From the NCBI RefSeq assembly GCF_003602095.1, contig NZ_RAHH01000032.1, forward strand, positions 1-53,949: a stretch of DNA of 53,949 nt, in the 5' to 3' direction. Origin of the DNA: Rahnella woolbedingensis (GTDB lineage Bacteria > Pseudomonadota > Gammaproteobacteria > Enterobacterales > Enterobacteriaceae). The number at the start of each line of letters is the position of its first letter. Within the stretch, counting starts at the first letter, position 1. The notes below the pieces were generated by a model that was given only the letters and a program-made list of their open reading frames with translations, was not told the DNA's origin and did not search any database. Both the position numbers and the translations under genes were made by a program. Below are positions 20,895-32,691 of this stretch, piece by piece.

Positions 20895-21350
20895 TTAAGA
20901 CTCCCGGCGACGGGCGCACATCATGGATGCCTCGCAAGCGATCTCACCATCAACTTTCGCGACACCTTTGAAACGAGCAACGCCACGACGCTCTTTAATG
21001 AATTCAACTTCCAGAACCATCTGGTCACCCGGCAAGACCGGACGTTTAAAGCGTGCATCGTCGATTGCTGCAAAATAATACAATTCGCCCGGTTCCAGTT
21101 TTCCTACGCTTTTGAACGCCAGAATGCCGGTGGCCTGAGCCATCGCTTCCAGAATCAAAACGCCTGGGAAAATAGGTTTACCCGGGAAGTGCCCCTGGAA
21201 GAACGGTTCGTTAAAAGAAACGTTTTTCACGGCGCGCAAAAATTTCCCTTTCTCAAAGTCCAGCACGCGGTCAACCAGCAAGAATGGGTAACGGTGAGGC
21301 AATAAATCCAGAATCTCTTCAATACGCAGAGTATGAGTGTCAGTAGTCAA
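20895..21350 (-). CDS. fabZ: 3-hydroxyacyl-[acyl-carrier-protein] dehydratase
   Basis: A 151-residue hotdog-fold dehydratase of fatty acid elongation. TTG 21350 is chosen: it gives the exact E. coli length and N-terminus ([13 protein letters not shown]), E. coli fabZ also uses TTG, and AGGAAGAG lies just upstream; an ATG at 21392 would add 14 unlike residues. The active-site His54 is in [11 protein letters not shown] and Glu68 in LEAMAQ. FabZ and LpxA/LpxD balance phospholipid against lipid A from a shared precursor. The rare start codon may limit its synthesis. Confidence 0.93.
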   Translation of the reverse strand: MTTDTHTLRIEEILDLLPHRYPFLLVDRVLDFEKGKFLRAVKNVSFNEPFFQGHFPGKPIFPGVLILEAMAQATGILAFKSVGKLEPGELYYFAAIDDARFKRPVLPGDQMVLEVEFIKERRGVARFKGVAKVDGEIACEASMMCARRRES

Positions 21351-21391
21351 AATACTCTTCCTGTCTATAAAAACTGATGGCATCAATAACA

Positions 21392-21431
21392 CGGCCTGCC
21401 AGACCCCAAAAAAAGGTCATCAGGCAGGCCG
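21392..21431 (-). other. Inverted repeat between lpxD and fabZ
   Basis: A 9-bp perfect stem CGGCCTGCC / GGCAGGCCG (21392-21400 and 21423-21431) encloses GACC-T7-GG-GGTC, which can extend the hairpin. There is no T-tract after it on the minus strand, so it does not look like a complete terminator. It sits in the 147-bp gap upstream of the TTG-started fabZ and could be an RNA processing or stability element; this is inference. Confidence 0.55.
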
Positions 21432-21497
21432 CAAATAGGAACGTATGTCGCAGGTTCACTCAACGAAGGGAACACAAAGCAGCACCGTAGGTGGTAA

Positions 21498-22520
21498 TTA
21501 ATCTTTTTCGATTTTACGCTCGACAGCTTTCAAGCGCTTATTCATCTCGTCAATATTCATTACCAATGCAGCCGTTTTACGCCAAACTTTATTCGGTTGT
21601 AACGGGATACCGGAGGAGTATACCCCAGGTTCAGTGATTGGTCGCATTACCATTCCCATTCCCGTAACGACAGCCTGGTCACAAATCTCCATGTGACCGT
21701 TGATAACACTGGCTCCGCCGATTTGACAGTAGCGTCCGATTTTCAGACTACCAGCCATGATAACACCACCGGCAACCGCCGTATTGTCTCCAATCACGAC
21801 GTTGTGTGCAATCTGACATTGGTTATCGATGATAACGCCGTTGCTGATAATGGTGTCATCCAGCGCACCACGGTCGATTGTGGTACAGGCGCCGATTTCA
21901 ACACGATCACCGATAATAACGGTGCCGAGCTGAGGAATTTTGATCCAGTTACCGCGATCGTTAGCATAACCAAAGCCATCAGCGCCAATCACTGTCCCGG
22001 ACTGAATCAGGCATTGTTCGCCAATCTCCACGCGATGGTAAATAGAAACGTTGGCCCAAAGTCGGGTTCCTGACCCTATTTTCGCTTCTTTACCGATAAA
22101 GCAGCCTGCACCGATGATGACGTTATCACCCAGTACAACGCCGGATTCGATAACTGCATTTGCGCCAACCGAGACATTCTTACCTAAAGTTGCACTGTCA
22201 GAAATCACTGCACTCGCAGCAATATCCTGTGCCGGCGCCGGAGTAGTATCCAGCAACTGCGCCATACGCGCGTACGTCAGGTAAGGGTTTTTAACCACTA
22301 ATGCCGCGGTAGGGCAAAATGGCAGATCCGCTTCGGTCAACACTACGGCACCTGCATTGCAGGAAGCCAACTGTTCACGGTAACGGCTGTTTGATAAAAA
22401 CGTGATTTGCTCAGAGTGTGCGGAATGCATTGAAGCAACGCCGGTGATGGCAATTTCGCCATCACCGTGCAATTGTGCATCCAACTGCTGTGCGAGATCA
22501 GCCAGTCGAATTGAAGACAT
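21498..22520 (-). CDS. lpxD: UDP-3-O-(3-hydroxyacyl)glucosamine N-acyltransferase
   Basis: A 340-residue enzyme for the third step of lipid A synthesis, adding the N-linked hydroxyacyl chain. It has an N-terminal uridine-binding domain (about 1-100), a left-handed beta-helix of hexapeptide repeats (100-300) and a helical C-terminus. The catalytic His239 is in [10 protein letters not shown], the same number as in E. coli. Only 2 bp separate it from skp, so it depends on upstream translation and transcription. Confidence 0.97.
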   Translation of the reverse strand: MSSIRLADLAQQLDAQLHGDGEIAITGVASMHSAHSEQITFLSNSRYREQLASCNAGAVVLTEADLPFCPTAALVVKNPYLTYARMAQLLDTTPAPAQDIAASAVISDSATLGKNVSVGANAVIESGVVLGDNVIIGAGCFIGKEAKIGSGTRLWANVSIYHRVEIGEQCLIQSGTVIGADGFGYANDRGNWIKIPQLGTVIIGDRVEIGACTTIDRGALDDTIISNGVIIDNQCQIAHNVVIGDNTAVAGGVIMAGSLKIGRYCQIGGASVINGHMEICDQAVVTGMGMVMRPITEPGVYSSGIPLQPNKVWRKTAALVMNIDEMNKRLKAVERKIEKD

Positions 22521-22522
22521 GT

Positions 22523-23020
22523 TTATTTAACCTGTTTCAGCACATCAGCAGTAATATCTTTGTCGTTGTTTGCATACGCAATGGCGTTTGCATCGATAAC
22601 AACATCATAACCTTCTTTGCTGGCTACAGATTTAACAGCATCCTGGATACGGCTCAGGATTTTGTTACGTTCTTCAGCCTGGCGACGACGGTTATCTTGC
22701 TCGAACTGCTGCGCTTTAGCAGAGAAAGCTTCGCGCTGAGCCATAACGTCTTTTTCAAGTTTTGAACGATCGCTGGCTTTCATTGTAGAGCCATCACGTT
22801 GCAGACGTTGCATTTTGGTTTGCAGATCACGTTCCTGAGATTGCAAATCTGTCGCACGGCTTTTGAACTCGTTTTCCAGCTGTTTTGCTACTGCTTCACG
22901 AGCAGGCATTTGTTGAAAAATGCTTGCTACGTTAACGATAGCAATTTTATCAGCAGCCTGAACGCTCGCTGAAGAAGCCATAACTAAACCGAGGCCTGCG
23001 GCATATAACCACTTTTTCAC
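22523..23020 (-). CDS. skp: Periplasmic chaperone Skp (OmpH)
   Basis: A 165-residue periplasmic chaperone that holds unfolded outer-membrane proteins on their way to BamA. A signal peptide is predicted to be cut after VQA (residue 22), giving a mature start ADKIAIVN. The middle is a long charged alpha-helical tentacle (about 45-130, rich in Glu, Lys, Arg and Gln). It lies between bamA and lpxD, as in other enterobacteria. Confidence 0.97.
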   Translation of the reverse strand: MKKWLYAAGLGLVMASSASVQAADKIAIVNVASIFQQMPAREAVAKQLENEFKSRATDLQSQERDLQTKMQRLQRDGSTMKASDRSKLEKDVMAQREAFSAKAQQFEQDNRRRQAEERNKILSRIQDAVKSVASKEGYDVVIDANAIAYANNDKDITADVLKQVK

Positions 23021-23094
23021 TATAAACTCCTTCCATCACCCGTTTGTGCCAGATGGCACAGTAAATTACACAAAACACCCGATAAGAAAACAAG

Positions 23095-23114
23095 ACACGG
23101 GCCGAAACCCGTGT
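23095..23114 (-). terminator. Possible weak terminator/attenuator between bamA and skp
   Basis: Minus strand: 7-bp stem ACACGGG / CCCGTGT followed by CTTGTTTTCTT. The T-run is interrupted, which would allow read-through into skp. Confidence 0.4.
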
Positions 23115-23173
23115 ATCAAATTCAGCATCAGGCCTTTGCGATTCTGCTGAACAAATTCTGCCCAGGCAGGACG

Positions 23174-25594
23174 TTACCAGGTTTTACCAATGTTAAACTG
23201 GAACTGTTCTGCCTTATCGCCTTCATATTTCTTGATAGGTTGTGCATATGAGAAGACCAATGGTCCCAGTGGAGACATCCACTGCAATGCAATACCTGAA
23301 GAAACACGAATGTTGCCTGGTTTACTGTAGTCAGGAACGCCCGCAGCCTGAGACTCAGGGGTATTTTCCCAACCGGTATCCCATACTGTACCACTGTCCA
23401 CAAACAGGGAAGTACGCAGTGAGTTTGCGTATTTCTCGCTGACGAACGGAGTAGGAACAATCAGTTCCGCACTCAGCACCGCCATGGCGTTACCACCGAC
23501 TGCATCGTCCGAATTATCAATCGGACAGGTGTTGTATGAGGTATTTGCAGTAGTACATCTGTAATACGCTGCTTTAGGACCAATGGTGTTCGACTGGAAA
23601 CCACGAACACTGCTTGAGCCACCGGCATAGAAGTTATCGTAGAACGGCACTTCTTTACCGCCCAGACCATCTGCGTAACCTGCACGCGCACGGCCCATCA
23701 GCACCCAATCACGATCCTGATTCAGTGGCAAGTAACTGGTTGAATCAAATGTAATTTTGTAATATTCGTTATCTGAGCCCGGAACAGTCACTTTACCGTT
23801 CAGGCTGGCTTTAGACCCAGAAGTCGGGAAGTAACCACGGTCAAGGTTGTTATAACCCCAACCCAGATTCACGAAGAAGTCATCCGCGCTGAAGTCGGCA
23901 TCTGCATTGTCGCTGGTCGTTACAGCAGGTTGCAGGCCAACAGAGTTCAGATAACGGAACATAGCAATCTGTGGTTCCATATTGGACAGATCGTTATGGA
24001 CGTAATCCAGACCCAGGCGTAATGAGTTGTTCTCATTAATCGGGAAGCCCAGATTTCCGCCAATACCATAACTTCTGTTGGTATAGCTGGAGAGATCCGC
24101 ATCATCAGCTTTAAAGTCGTTATAGAAGATACGACCACCCAAACTTACGCCGTCAACGGTGAAGTATGGATCAGTGATGGTGAATTCCGCGTACGTCTGG
24201 TAATCGTTCTTGGTACCGCTGATGCCGACAGAGTTACCCGTACCCAGCCAGTTGTCCTGCTGGACACCTACCTGGAAGCTGACACCACTTTCTGTACCGT
24301 AGCCCACGCCAAAGTTGAAAGTACCGGTATTACGTTCTTTCACTTTGTAGACTACATCAACCTGATCCGGTGAACCCGGAACCCGTTGCGTATCAACATC
24401 CACAGTTTCGAAGTAACCCAGACGGTTCAGACGCTCTTTGCCTTTGTCGACCAGATCGTTGCCTAACCAGGAACCTTCCATCTGACGCATTTCACGGCGC
24501 AGTACGCTGTCTTTACTGGTGTCATTCCCTTCAAAGCGGATGTGACGCACGTAGAAACGGTTACCCGCATCAACGTTGATGTGCAGCTTAACGGTCTTGT
24601 CTGCATCATTAATTTCTGGCTGTGTGGTCACACGTGGATAAGCGTAACCATAACGCCCCAACATCTGTTTGATGTCGTTTTCCATTTTGGTGACTTTGGC
24701 GCCGTTATACAGCTCGCCTTTATCAATTTTAGTCAGGCTTTGAACTTCTGCAGAGTGACCCGCCATGCTGCCAGTCACATCCACGCCAGAAAGTTTGTAT
24801 TGCTCACCTTCTGTAATGTTCAGCGTAATGTAGATGCCTTTTTTGTCCGGCGTCAGGCTGACCTGCGTCGAATCAATATTGAAACGGGCATAACCGCGAT
24901 CCAGATAGAAACTGCGCAGGGTTTCAAGGTCACCCGCGAGCTTTTGTTTCTGGTATTTACGGTCACCGACGACGTTCCACCATGGCACTTCATCACGCAA
25001 CTGGAAGCGCGAGATCAGCTCATCAGTCGTAAAGGCGTGGTTACCCACGATGTTGATCTGCTGAATTTTGGCAGAAACACCTTCGGTAAAGACCAGTTTC
25101 AGGTCAACACGGTTACGCGGCAAAGGGGTCACAACCGCTTTTACCGACGCACTGTATTTACCCACGCTGTAATAGAAGTCTTCGAGACCTTTCTCGATAC
25201 TGCCGATGGTGGTGCGGTCAAGTGCTTCGCCAACACGGACGCCAGAGGCCTCCAGGTTTTGCTTGAGCATGTCATCTTTCACCGATTTGTTACCGGAGAA
25301 AGTGATGCTGGCAATGGTTGGGCGTTCTTTGACCTGAACAATCAGTGAATCACCATCACGCAGGACGCGAACGTCCTCAAAGTTGCCAGTGGCAAACAAT
25401 GCACGAATGGTATTACTGATATCATCGTCAGTAACCGTATCACCGACGCGAACCGGCATATTGAGTAACGCCGCACCGACGGCAACTCGCTGCAGGCCTT
25501 CGAAATGAATATCTTTCACTACGAAACCGTCTGCACCGTATACGGTGGCGCTGCCAAACAGCAGCGACGCTATGAGCAACTTTTTGATCGCCAT
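23174..25594 (-). CDS. bamA: Outer-membrane beta-barrel assembly protein BamA
   Basis: The 806-residue core of the BAM complex, which folds beta-barrel proteins into the outer membrane. A signal peptide (about 1-20, ending VYG) is followed by five POTRA domains (to about 420) and a 16-strand barrel. The loop-6 VRGF motif is in [10 protein letters not shown], and two cysteines flank the same loop as in E. coli. The protein ends FNIGKTW, a classic barrel C-terminus. It lies 36 bp downstream of rseP. Confidence 0.98.
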   Translation of the reverse strand: MAIKKLLIASLLFGSATVYGADGFVVKDIHFEGLQRVAVGAALLNMPVRVGDTVTDDDISNTIRALFATGNFEDVRVLRDGDSLIVQVKERPTIASITFSGNKSVKDDMLKQNLEASGVRVGEALDRTTIGSIEKGLEDFYYSVGKYSASVKAVVTPLPRNRVDLKLVFTEGVSAKIQQINIVGNHAFTTDELISRFQLRDEVPWWNVVGDRKYQKQKLAGDLETLRSFYLDRGYARFNIDSTQVSLTPDKKGIYITLNITEGEQYKLSGVDVTGSMAGHSAEVQSLTKIDKGELYNGAKVTKMENDIKQMLGRYGYAYPRVTTQPEINDADKTVKLHINVDAGNRFYVRHIRFEGNDTSKDSVLRREMRQMEGSWLGNDLVDKGKERLNRLGYFETVDVDTQRVPGSPDQVDVVYKVKERNTGTFNFGVGYGTESGVSFQVGVQQDNWLGTGNSVGISGTKNDYQTYAEFTITDPYFTVDGVSLGGRIFYNDFKADDADLSSYTNRSYGIGGNLGFPINENNSLRLGLDYVHNDLSNMEPQIAMFRYLNSVGLQPAVTTSDNADADFSADDFFVNLGWGYNNLDRGYFPTSGSKASLNGKVTVPGSDNEYYKITFDSTSYLPLNQDRDWVLMGRARAGYADGLGGKEVPFYDNFYAGGSSSVRGFQSNTIGPKAAYYRCTTANTSYNTCPIDNSDDAVGGNAMAVLSAELIVPTPFVSEKYANSLRTSLFVDSGTVWDTGWENTPESQAAGVPDYSKPGNIRVSSGIALQWMSPLGPLVFSYAQPIKKYEGDKAEQFQFNIGKTW

Positions 25595-25630
25595 CGTTGT
25601 TATGCGTTCTTCCTAACCTAATCTCCGGTC

Positions 25631-26986
25631 TTAAAGACGGGAGAAATCATTGAAAAGTGCAAGCCCCATAACCAGGAACAGCAATACTGCACCGACCTGA
25701 TAGCTGAAGTTTTGAACTCGCTCGGAAACTGGACCACCTTTAAGCTTTTCTATTGCCAGAAAAACCAAGTGTCCACCATCTAATATCGGTAATGGGAACA
25801 GGTTTACGATACCGAGATTGACGCTGATAAGCGCCAAAAAAGTCAGGTACGACACTAAACCATACTCTGCTGACATTCCTGCGCCCTGTGCGATGGAAAT
25901 TGGGCCACTCAGATTGTTCAGCTTCACATCACCGGTAAACAATTTGCTCAACATGTTGACCGTAAGCTTCATCAGTTGCCAGGTTTTTGCACCGGCCTCA
26001 TATAAAGCGACAAAAGGACCATATTGGCGAACTGTTTTATACTCTTCAGGTAACGGTATGACTTTGGGAACTACCCCAGCAAAACCTTGTACAATACCTT
26101 TACCCACCGTCCGGCTTTCTGGTGTCAGAGTTAATGCAAGAGCCTCACCATTACGCTCAATCTCCAGCGCAATAGCTTTATTCGGGTTATCACGAACCTG
26201 CAGCGTAAAATTACGCCAACCCGCCAGAACCTGACCGTCAACTTTAACGATCCGGTCGCCCACTTGCAAACCAGCCTTTTGTGCAGCAGAGCCAGATTGC
26301 ACTTCTGATAAAACGGGTTCTGCCTGGGGACCGCGCGGAATAATCCCCAACGCAACCACCGGATCTTGCGTTTCAGGATCAAACGTCCATTCGCGCAAAT
26401 CGACAACCTTTTCAGTGACTGTCGAAGAACCTAACTCAGCGACCCCAAGCATCATTTGGCGACTGCCAATTTCACCCATCAACGACAAACGGATCGAATC
26501 CCAATCAGGCGTTTCGATACCCCCAATAGACTTTAGTTCCATGCCTGGCAAAATTTTGGCTTGTGCGGCAATGGATTGCGGCATGATTTCAGCCACAACA
26601 GGGCGTACTGTTGGCACTCCAACAATAAAGATGACCCAGTAGGCAAACACCGCAAAAATAAAATTAGCAATCGGGCCCGCGCCAATAATAGCAGCACGCT
26701 GCCAGACCGTTTTACTGTTAAAAGTGAGGTGCTTAAGCTCAGGAGGTACGGTCTCTAAACGCTCATCGAGCATTTTGACGTAACCCCCGAGGGGAATGAT
26801 AGCCAGGACATATTCAGTTCCCAGACGATCGGTACGACGCCAGAGCGCACGTCCAAAACCGACAGAGAAGCGTTCTACACGCACACCACAACGACGAGCA
26901 ACCCAGAAATGGCCGAACTCGTGCACGGTGATAAGCACCCCCAATGCGACGATAAAGGCGGCCAGGCTCCAGAGTATGTTCATCAT
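25631..26986 (-). CDS. rseP: Site-2 zinc metalloprotease RseP
   Basis: A 451-residue inner-membrane intramembrane protease. It cuts RseA after DegS to free sigma-E and also clears remnant signal peptides. The HExxH zinc motif is HEFGH (22-26) in the first membrane segment. Two PDZ domains lie in the periplasmic middle (about 115-310). The third zinc ligand is in LDGGHL near residue 402. Two adjacent ATG codons are possible starts; I use the first. It lies between cdsA and bamA. Confidence 0.97.
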   Translation of the reverse strand: MMNILWSLAAFIVALGVLITVHEFGHFWVARRCGVRVERFSVGFGRALWRRTDRLGTEYVLAIIPLGGYVKMLDERLETVPPELKHLTFNSKTVWQRAAIIGAGPIANFIFAVFAYWVIFIVGVPTVRPVVAEIMPQSIAAQAKILPGMELKSIGGIETPDWDSIRLSLMGEIGSRQMMLGVAELGSSTVTEKVVDLREWTFDPETQDPVVALGIIPRGPQAEPVLSEVQSGSAAQKAGLQVGDRIVKVDGQVLAGWRNFTLQVRDNPNKAIALEIERNGEALALTLTPESRTVGKGIVQGFAGVVPKVIPLPEEYKTVRQYGPFVALYEAGAKTWQLMKLTVNMLSKLFTGDVKLNNLSGPISIAQGAGMSAEYGLVSYLTFLALISVNLGIVNLFPLPILDGGHLVFLAIEKLKGGPVSERVQNFSYQVGAVLLFLVMGLALFNDFSRL

Positions 26987-27027
26987 ATGTCTAACTATTC
27001 CTTAGAAACTTCACCGTCTGCGACGGA

Positions 27028-27876
27028 TTAATACACTAACAGCATCAGACAGGCAAATACAGGCACCGCAGCCGTCAGGCTGTCGATACGGTCAAGTATT
27101 CCGCCGTGGCCAGGGATCATATGACCACTGTCTTTGATGCCTGCCTCGCGTTTGAACATACTTTCCGTCAGGTCGCCCAGCACAGAAGCCAGGGCAGCGA
27201 CAACGGAGCAAATCAGCAAGATTGAAGGCTGCACATTTAAAGGTGCATAACGACCAAACAACCAGGCTATGAGGGCTGAAGTCAGAAGCCCACCGGCAAA
27301 CCCTTCCCAGGTTTTTCCCGGAGAGACTTTCGGTGCCAACTTGTGCTTACCAAATAATTTACCAAACAGATACGCGCCGGAATCAGCACCCCAGACGAGT
27401 AGCATCACATATAACAACCACCATGCGCCAGTGTGATGGTTCTCAGCATAGCCATATTGGCGCAGTACGATCATGCCCCAGAAAAATGGCACAATCGTCA
27501 GCACACCGAATATTACCCGCAATACGCGGGAATGGCGCCAGAATCCTGCCGAAGCCGGATATCCCACCACTAACAGCAGCGCGACACACCACCACGCAAG
27601 TCCGGCCCACAAAGAACCGCTAACCTGCATCAGATGCACACTCTGCTGATAAGCCGGTATGCTCAGCAACATGGCGGTCAACAGAAAACCACAGAGTATG
27701 GCCAGCCAGATACGCTGATTACGTGTTGCAAAACCCGCCAGTTGTCCCCACTCCCACGCCGCCAGCATGCACACAACTAATGTGACGATGGCGAAACCTA
27801 CCGGGGGTAGCAAAAAGAGTGCTGCAATAACAATCGGTATTAAAATCAGAGCTGTGATAATGCGATACTTCAGCAA
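27028..27876 (-). CDS. cdsA: Phosphatidate cytidylyltransferase
   Basis: A 282-residue integral inner-membrane enzyme that makes CDP-diacylglycerol from phosphatidic acid and CTP, the precursor of all phospholipids. It has about eight hydrophobic segments. The CDS family signature is near the C-terminus as SMFKREAGIKDSGHMIPGHG followed by GILDRID, with the conserved Lys, Asp and His-Gly-Gly. The start is 9 bp after uppS and 41 bp before rseP. Confidence 0.97.
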   Translation of the reverse strand: MLKYRIITALILIPIVIAALFLLPPVGFAIVTLVVCMLAAWEWGQLAGFATRNQRIWLAILCGFLLTAMLLSIPAYQQSVHLMQVSGSLWAGLAWWCVALLLVVGYPASAGFWRHSRVLRVIFGVLTIVPFFWGMIVLRQYGYAENHHTGAWWLLYVMLLVWGADSGAYLFGKLFGKHKLAPKVSPGKTWEGFAGGLLTSALIAWLFGRYAPLNVQPSILLICSVVAALASVLGDLTESMFKREAGIKDSGHMIPGHGGILDRIDSLTAAVPVFACLMLLVY

Positions 27877-27885
27877 ATGTTCTCC

Positions 27886-28644
27886 CTAGGACGCATCAGC
27901 GCCGATAGGTGTAGTGCCCCCGAAGCGGCGCTCGCGTTGTGCAAAAGCAGTCAGCGCACCTTCGAAGGTATTTTCATCAAAATCAGGCCAGAGGACATCG
28001 GTAAAATACAACTCTGCATAGGCAATCTGCCACAACAAGAAATTGCTGATCCTATGTTCCCCACCGGTTCTGATCACCAAATCGACGGGTGCCAGTTCGC
28101 TCATACAGACTGCTGAATTCAGCAACTCTTCTGTAATTTGCTCCGCCCGCAGTGTGCCGGCTTCAACCTGACCTGCCAGTGTCTTAACGCCTTGAATAAT
28201 ATCCCATCGGCCACCGTAATTCGCAGCGATGTTGAGCGTCAAACCGTCATTATTTTGAGTAAGTGTTTCTGAACGACGAATGCGTTCCTGCAGACGAGCA
28301 CTAAAACGACTGACATCGCCAATGATCCGCAACCTGACATTATGTTTGTGCAGGCTTTTGACTTCACTGTCCAGTGCACGCACGAACAGTTCCATAAGTG
28401 CGGAAACTTCCTGAGCCGGGCGATTCCAGTTTTCACTACTAAAGGCATAAAGCGTGAGCGCATCGAGGTGATGACTGGCAGCAAAGCTCACGGCTTTACG
28501 CACTGACTTCACTCCCGCTTTATGACCAAATACCCTCATTTTACCCTGACGTTTTGCCCAGCGTCCGTTACCGTCCATGATAATGGCAACATGGCGAGGT
28601 TGAGAGCAACACATATCAGACATCTGTTGATTTTCGAGGGACAT
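27886..28644 (-). CDS. uppS: Undecaprenyl diphosphate synthase
   Basis: A 252-residue cis-prenyltransferase that extends farnesyl diphosphate to C55-PP, the carrier for peptidoglycan and O-antigen (also named ispU). The catalytic Asp24 is in [11 protein letters not shown], with [17 protein letters not shown] and [17 protein letters not shown] blocks following. The length equals that of E. coli. It begins the uppS-cdsA-rseP-bamA-skp-lpx run; the predicted product of Dxr upstream feeds the same isoprenoid path. Confidence 0.97.
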   Translation of the reverse strand: MSLENQQMSDMCCSQPRHVAIIMDGNGRWAKRQGKMRVFGHKAGVKSVRKAVSFAASHHLDALTLYAFSSENWNRPAQEVSALMELFVRALDSEVKSLHKHNVRLRIIGDVSRFSARLQERIRRSETLTQNNDGLTLNIAANYGGRWDIIQGVKTLAGQVEAGTLRAEQITEELLNSAVCMSELAPVDLVIRTGGEHRISNFLLWQIAYAELYFTDVLWPDFDENTFEGALTAFAQRERRFGGTTPIGADAS

Positions 28645-28768
28645 AACGCGTACTCATTTCCTTTTATCAGAACACAGCGGCTTTCCGGCTGGCAAAACTC
28701 TCTTCAGGCATACACCAGAACAGCCAGCAGGCGCTGCACCTATTTGTCGCTGTTGCGACTACACGCGC

Positions 28769-28801
28769 AAAAAAGCCGTGTCTCCCTTTCAGGCACGGCT
28801 T
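28769..28801 (-). terminator. Intrinsic terminator after dxr
   Basis: Minus strand: stem AAGCCGTG / CACGGCTT (28801-28773) with a 13-nt loop and a T-tract. It lies in the 285-bp dxr-uppS gap. The rest of that gap probably holds the uppS promoter, but I see no hexamer pair I can defend. Confidence 0.78.
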
Positions 28802-28929
28802 AACTGACAGCTCACCGATTCCACCTGTAACATTCAGTCTCTGAAAAGCCAAATCTGCTGCCAGTGTGGCGCAGACTATACCATCTCAGTGTGATGCTAA
28901 CAAACTGCTGCATAAGTACTAAAACAGGC

Positions 28930-30126
28930 CTACACCGCAAAAGTACGAAGTTTATCTTTCGCACGCACTCTCGCCAATGCGTCAATCAGCAACACTTCCT
29001 CAACAGACTCGGGTTCCGCACTCACCAGTTGCTCCATGACTTCACGGTTAAGGGAAGCAATGTCAGTAAAGCGCAGTTCGCCCTTGAGGAAAGCGGCGAC
29101 AGAAATTTCGTTAGCTGCATTCAGCGCCGTGGTGGCTGCCTGCCCGGTTTTACTGGCTTCAATGGCAAGTTGCAGGCACGGGTAACGCGCATAATCTGGC
29201 GCACTAAAGGTCATCGCACCCATTTTGCAGAAATCCAGCGCTTCCACTTCAGTCTTCACACGTTGCGGATAGGCCATCGCATGCGCAATGGGCGTGCGCA
29301 TATCCGGCGAACCCAGTTGCGCCAGTACGCTCCCGTCGCAATAACGGACCATTGAGTGGATCACCGATTGTGGATGAATGATGACTTCCATTTCTGCGGC
29401 AGAGGCATTAAACAGCCAGCGAGCCTCAATGTACTCAAGGCCTTTATTCATCATGGTGGCTGAATCAACGGAAATCTTGCGACCCATCGACCAGTTTGGA
29501 TGGGCACAGGCCTGATCAGGCGTCACATCGCTAAACTGATCTAAAGGAAGTTCGCGGAACGGGCCGCCGGAGCCGGTCAGGATAATGCGGGAAATTCCGT
29601 GTTCTTCGAGACAAGCAAAACCCAGCTGTTTTTGAACAGTTTCCGGCAGGCTCTGGAAAATCGCATTGTGTTCGCTGTCGATGGGCAGAAGCTGGGACTG
29701 ACTTTGACACACGGCATCCATAAAGATACGCCCGCAGGTGACCAGCGATTCTTTGTTCGCCAGAAGCACTTGTTTACCGGCGCGGACGGCGGCGAGTGTC
29801 GGTAATAAGCCCGCTGCACCCACGATAGCCGACATCACCTGATCAACATCATCAAGGGCCGCCAGTTCGATGGCCGCATCAGGGCCGGAAAGCACTTCAG
29901 TACGGCATCCCTGTTCAGCCAGAATGACTCTCAGCGCAAGGGCAGAAGCTTCATCCGCCATAGAGGCGTAAGCAGGCTGGAATTCAAGACACTGCTGCGC
30001 CATAACGTCAACATTGCGCCCTGCAACCAGTGCTTTAACAGTGAAATTGTCAGGATTAGACCGGACAACGGAAAGCGTGCTGGTGCCGACAGACCCTGTC
30101 GAACCAAGAATAGTCATTTGTTTCAT
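28930..30126 (-). CDS. dxr: 1-deoxy-D-xylulose 5-phosphate reductoisomerase
   Basis: A 398-residue NADPH-dependent enzyme for the second step of the MEP isoprenoid pathway (also ispC). The Rossmann motif [10 protein letters not shown] is at residues 8-17. The metal-binding region shows [11 protein letters not shown], and the flexible loop [18 protein letters not shown] is typical. The length equals the E. coli enzyme. It is flanked by terminators after frr and after itself, so it is probably expressed alone. Confidence 0.97.
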   Translation of the reverse strand: MKQMTILGSTGSVGTSTLSVVRSNPDNFTVKALVAGRNVDVMAQQCLEFQPAYASMADEASALALRVILAEQGCRTEVLSGPDAAIELAALDDVDQVMSAIVGAAGLLPTLAAVRAGKQVLLANKESLVTCGRIFMDAVCQSQSQLLPIDSEHNAIFQSLPETVQKQLGFACLEEHGISRIILTGSGGPFRELPLDQFSDVTPDQACAHPNWSMGRKISVDSATMMNKGLEYIEARWLFNASAAEMEVIIHPQSVIHSMVRYCDGSVLAQLGSPDMRTPIAHAMAYPQRVKTEVEALDFCKMGAMTFSAPDYARYPCLQLAIEASKTGQAATTALNAANEISVAAFLKGELRFTDIASLNREVMEQLVSAEPESVEEVLLIDALARVRAKDKLRTFAV

Positions 30127-30232
30127 GAAAATGCCCGGGATAGCGCTCGTAAATTCGTAAAGTGCACAGTCTGAAACCTCTTATCTGGCTTGTCTATGAG
30201 ATTGTGCCAACCGCTAAAAAAATTAAAGCGCG

Positions 30233-30263
30233 CAAAAAACAAAGCGCCGCAATTGCGGCGCTT
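30233..30263 (-). terminator. Intrinsic terminator after frr
   Basis: Minus strand: a perfect 22-bp palindrome centred on AATT (AAGCGCCGC and its complement), then TGTTTTTTG. Confidence 0.83.
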
Positions 30264-30283
30264 GAGAGGAAGCTAAAGCGGGA

Positions 30284-30841
30284 TCAGAACTCCATCAGCT
30301 CGGCTTCTTTTTCCGTCAGAGCAACGTCAATTTTCTTGATGAACATATCAGTCAATTTCTGAATATCATCCTGAGAACGGCGATCTTCGTCTTCGCTGAT
30401 TTCTTTATCTTTCAACAGTGCTTTGGTTTTATCGTTAGCATCGCGGCGAACGTTACGCACGGACACACGGCCCTGCTCAGCTTCGCCACGTACAACCTTG
30501 ATCAGGTCTTTACGACGTTCTTCGGTCAGTGCTGGCAGTGGAACGCGGATAGTCGCGCCTGCTGATGATGGGTTCAGACCCAAATCAGAGGTCATGATCG
30601 CTTTTTCTACCGCTGCGCTGATTGAACGGTCAAACACGGAGATAGCCAGCGTACGGGAATCTTCCACTGTCACCTGCGCCAGCTGGCGTAAAGGGGTGGC
30701 TGAACCGTAGTATTCCACCATGATGCCATCCAGGATGCCTGGTGATGCACGGCCGGTGCGGATTTTGCTGATATGGGTTTTGAATGATTCGACGCATTTT
30801 TCCATACGAATTTCAGCGTCTTTTTTGATTTCGTTAATCAC
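30284..30841 (-). CDS. frr: Ribosome-recycling factor
   Basis: A 185-residue tRNA-shaped protein that, with EF-G, splits the post-termination ribosome. Conserved blocks are [53 protein letters not shown] and [11 protein letters not shown]. The length equals E. coli Frr. It is about 108 bp downstream of pyrH, in the familiar rpsB-tsf-pyrH-frr order. Confidence 0.98.
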   Translation of the reverse strand: MINEIKKDAEIRMEKCVESFKTHISKIRTGRASPGILDGIMVEYYGSATPLRQLAQVTVEDSRTLAISVFDRSISAAVEKAIMTSDLGLNPSSAGATIRVPLPALTEERRKDLIKVVRGEAEQGRVSVRNVRRDANDKTKALLKDKEISEDEDRRSQDDIQKLTDMFIKKIDVALTEKEAELMEF

Positions 30842-30949
30842 GTTGTTAACCTTTGAAAGCGGGTTACCTGGCAGACCATAACATCAGTATAGTCCGTGAA
30901 TACTCATGCCAGCAGAGGCTGGCTGAACGCAATGTTCAATTGTGAAGGA

Positions 30950-31681
30950 TCACTCCGCTTTAGAAATCAGCGTCCCTTCATTTTCACCCATCACCACGCG
31001 ACGCAGTGCGCCAGGCTTATTCATGTTGAAAACACGAATTGGCAGATTGTGATCGCGGGCCAGCGTAAAGGCCGCCAGATCCATCACTTTCAATTCCTGT
31101 TCCAGCACTTCCTGATAGGTCAGTCTTTCGTACAGCGTCGCTTCCGGGTTTTTCACCGGGTCAGCGGAATACACACCGTCAACTTTGGTGGCTTTTAATA
31201 CCACATCAGCTTCGATTTCGATACCGCGCAGGCAGGCTGCTGAGTCAGTGGTAAAGAAAGGGTTGCCGGTACCGGCGGAGAAAATCACCACGCGGTTATG
31301 ACGCAGCAAGCTGATAGCTTCAGCCCAGCTGTAATTATCACAAACACCGTTCAAAGGGATTGCAGACATCAGACGTGCGTTAACATAGGCACGGTGTAAT
31401 GCATCACGCATTGCCAGGCCGTTCATGACAGTCGCCAGCATACCCATATGGTCGCCTACAACACGATTCATGCCCGCCTGTGCGAGGCCCGCGCCACGGA
31501 ACAGGTTACCGCCGCCGATCACAACGCCTACCTGAATGCCGAGTTCGACCAGCTCTTTTACTTCCTGAGCCATACGATCTAATACACTCGCGTCGATACC
31601 AAAACCTTCACTGCCCTGCAGGGCTTCGCCACTGAGTTTAAGCAGGATACGTTGATAAACGGGTTTCGCATTGGTAGCCAT
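30950..31681 (-). CDS. pyrH: Uridylate kinase
   Basis: A 243-residue hexameric UMP kinase of pyrimidine synthesis, activated by GTP and inhibited by UTP in enterobacteria. The start [21 protein letters not shown] is nearly identical to E. coli. Nucleotide-binding glycines are in GGGNLFRG, and the acceptor region is in [11 protein letters not shown]. It lies about 158 bp after tsf, behind the tsf terminator, so it probably has its own promoter. Confidence 0.98.
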   Translation of the reverse strand: MATNAKPVYQRILLKLSGEALQGSEGFGIDASVLDRMAQEVKELVELGIQVGVVIGGGNLFRGAGLAQAGMNRVVGDHMGMLATVMNGLAMRDALHRAYVNARLMSAIPLNGVCDNYSWAEAISLLRHNRVVIFSAGTGNPFFTTDSAACLRGIEIEADVVLKATKVDGVYSADPVKNPEATLYERLTYQEVLEQELKVMDLAAFTLARDHNLPIRVFNMNKPGALRRVVMGENEGTLISKAE

Positions 31682-31786
31682 GGTGTCTGTCCTAGAAGCA
31701 ATGTGTCTTAATGGATAGTCGGTCTTTACATCATAGCGCTGTCAGAATGACTTTACGCACAATGTAATAGGAATTTGGGGCTGGAT

Positions 31787-31815
31787 AAAACGGAACCGCC
31801 CTTTCGCAGCGGTTC
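31787..31815 (-). terminator. Intrinsic terminator after tsf
   Basis: Minus strand: stem GGAACCGC / GCGGTTCC (31815-31792) with an 8-nt loop and GTTTTAT after it. Confidence 0.75.
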
Positions 31816-31839
31816 CATTTTGGGTGTATCAGATACTGA

Positions 31840-32691
31840 TTAAGACTGTTTAGTCATTGCTGCAACTTCAGCAGCAAAGTCAGTCTCAACTTTCTCGATA
31901 CCTTCGCCCACTTCAAAGCGGATGAAGTTAGTCACGTCAGCGTTGTGTTCTTTCAGAACCTGGCCAACAGTTTTGCTTGGATCGATAACGAAAGGCTGAC
32001 CCGTCAGAGAAACTTCGCCGGTGAATTTCTTCATGCGGCCTTCAACCATTTTCTCTGCAATTTCTTTCGGCTTGCCAGACTGCATCGCGATGTCCAGCTG
32101 AACCTGGTACTCTTTTTCTACCACTTCAGCAGACACATCTTCAGGCTTAACGAATTCTGGTTTGCTTGCTGCAACGTGCATCGCAATTTGCTTAACCAGT
32201 TCTTCGTCTGCGCCGGTAGCAGCAATCAGAACACCAATACGTGCGCCGTGCAGGTAGCTACCCAGCACATCGCCTTCAAGGATTTGAACGCGACGGATGT
32301 TGATGTTCTCACCGATTTTAGCAACCAGCTGAATACGCTCTTCTTCGAACTGAGCTTTCAAAACGTCAACGTCAGTCACTTTGCCTGCAACAGCAGCGTC
32401 CAGCACTTTGTCAGCGAAAGCCTGGAAACCTGCATCTTTAGCAACGAAGTCAGTCTGGCAGTTAACTTCCAGAATCACGCCGAAGTTGCCTTCTATTTTG
32501 GTTTTGATCACGCCGTCAGCAGCTACGTTGCCTGCTTTTTTCGCCGCTTTGATCGCGCCAGATTTACGCATATTTTCGATTGCCAGCTCGATGTCGCCGT
32601 TAGCTTCAACCAGAGCTTTCTTACAATCCATCATGCCAGCGCCAGTACGTTCGCGCAGTTCTTTTACCAGGGCAGCGGTAATATCAGCCAT
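31840..32691 (-). CDS. tsf: Translation elongation factor Ts
   Basis: A 283-residue guanine-nucleotide exchange factor for EF-Tu. ATG 32691 ([27 protein letters not shown]) is chosen: it gives the E. coli length and is preceded by GAGGAAA; an upstream in-frame ATG at 32751 adds 20 unlike residues. The core shows the [10 protein letters not shown] motif that contacts EF-Tu. It follows rpsB, with a GC-rich hairpin between them. Confidence 0.98.
   Translation of the reverse strand: MADITAALVKELRERTGAGMMDCKKALVEANGDIELAIENMRKSGAIKAAKKAGNVAADGVIKTKIEGNFGVILEVNCQTDFVAKDAGFQAFADKVLDAAVAGKVTDVDVLKAQFEEERIQLVAKIGENINIRRVQILEGDVLGSYLHGARIGVLIAATGADEELVKQIAMHVAASKPEFVKPEDVSAEVVEKEYQVQLDIAMQSGKPKEIAEKMVEGRMKKFTGEVSLTGQPFVIDPSKTVGQVLKEHNADVTNFIRFEVGEGIEKVETDFAAEVAAMTKQS

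Noticed and set aside
24542-25348. Long plus-strand open frame of 268 codons antisense to bamA
   Set aside because: It lies wholly inside bamA on the other strand, has no ribosome site or recognisable domain, and reads as a frame shadow of a conserved gene.
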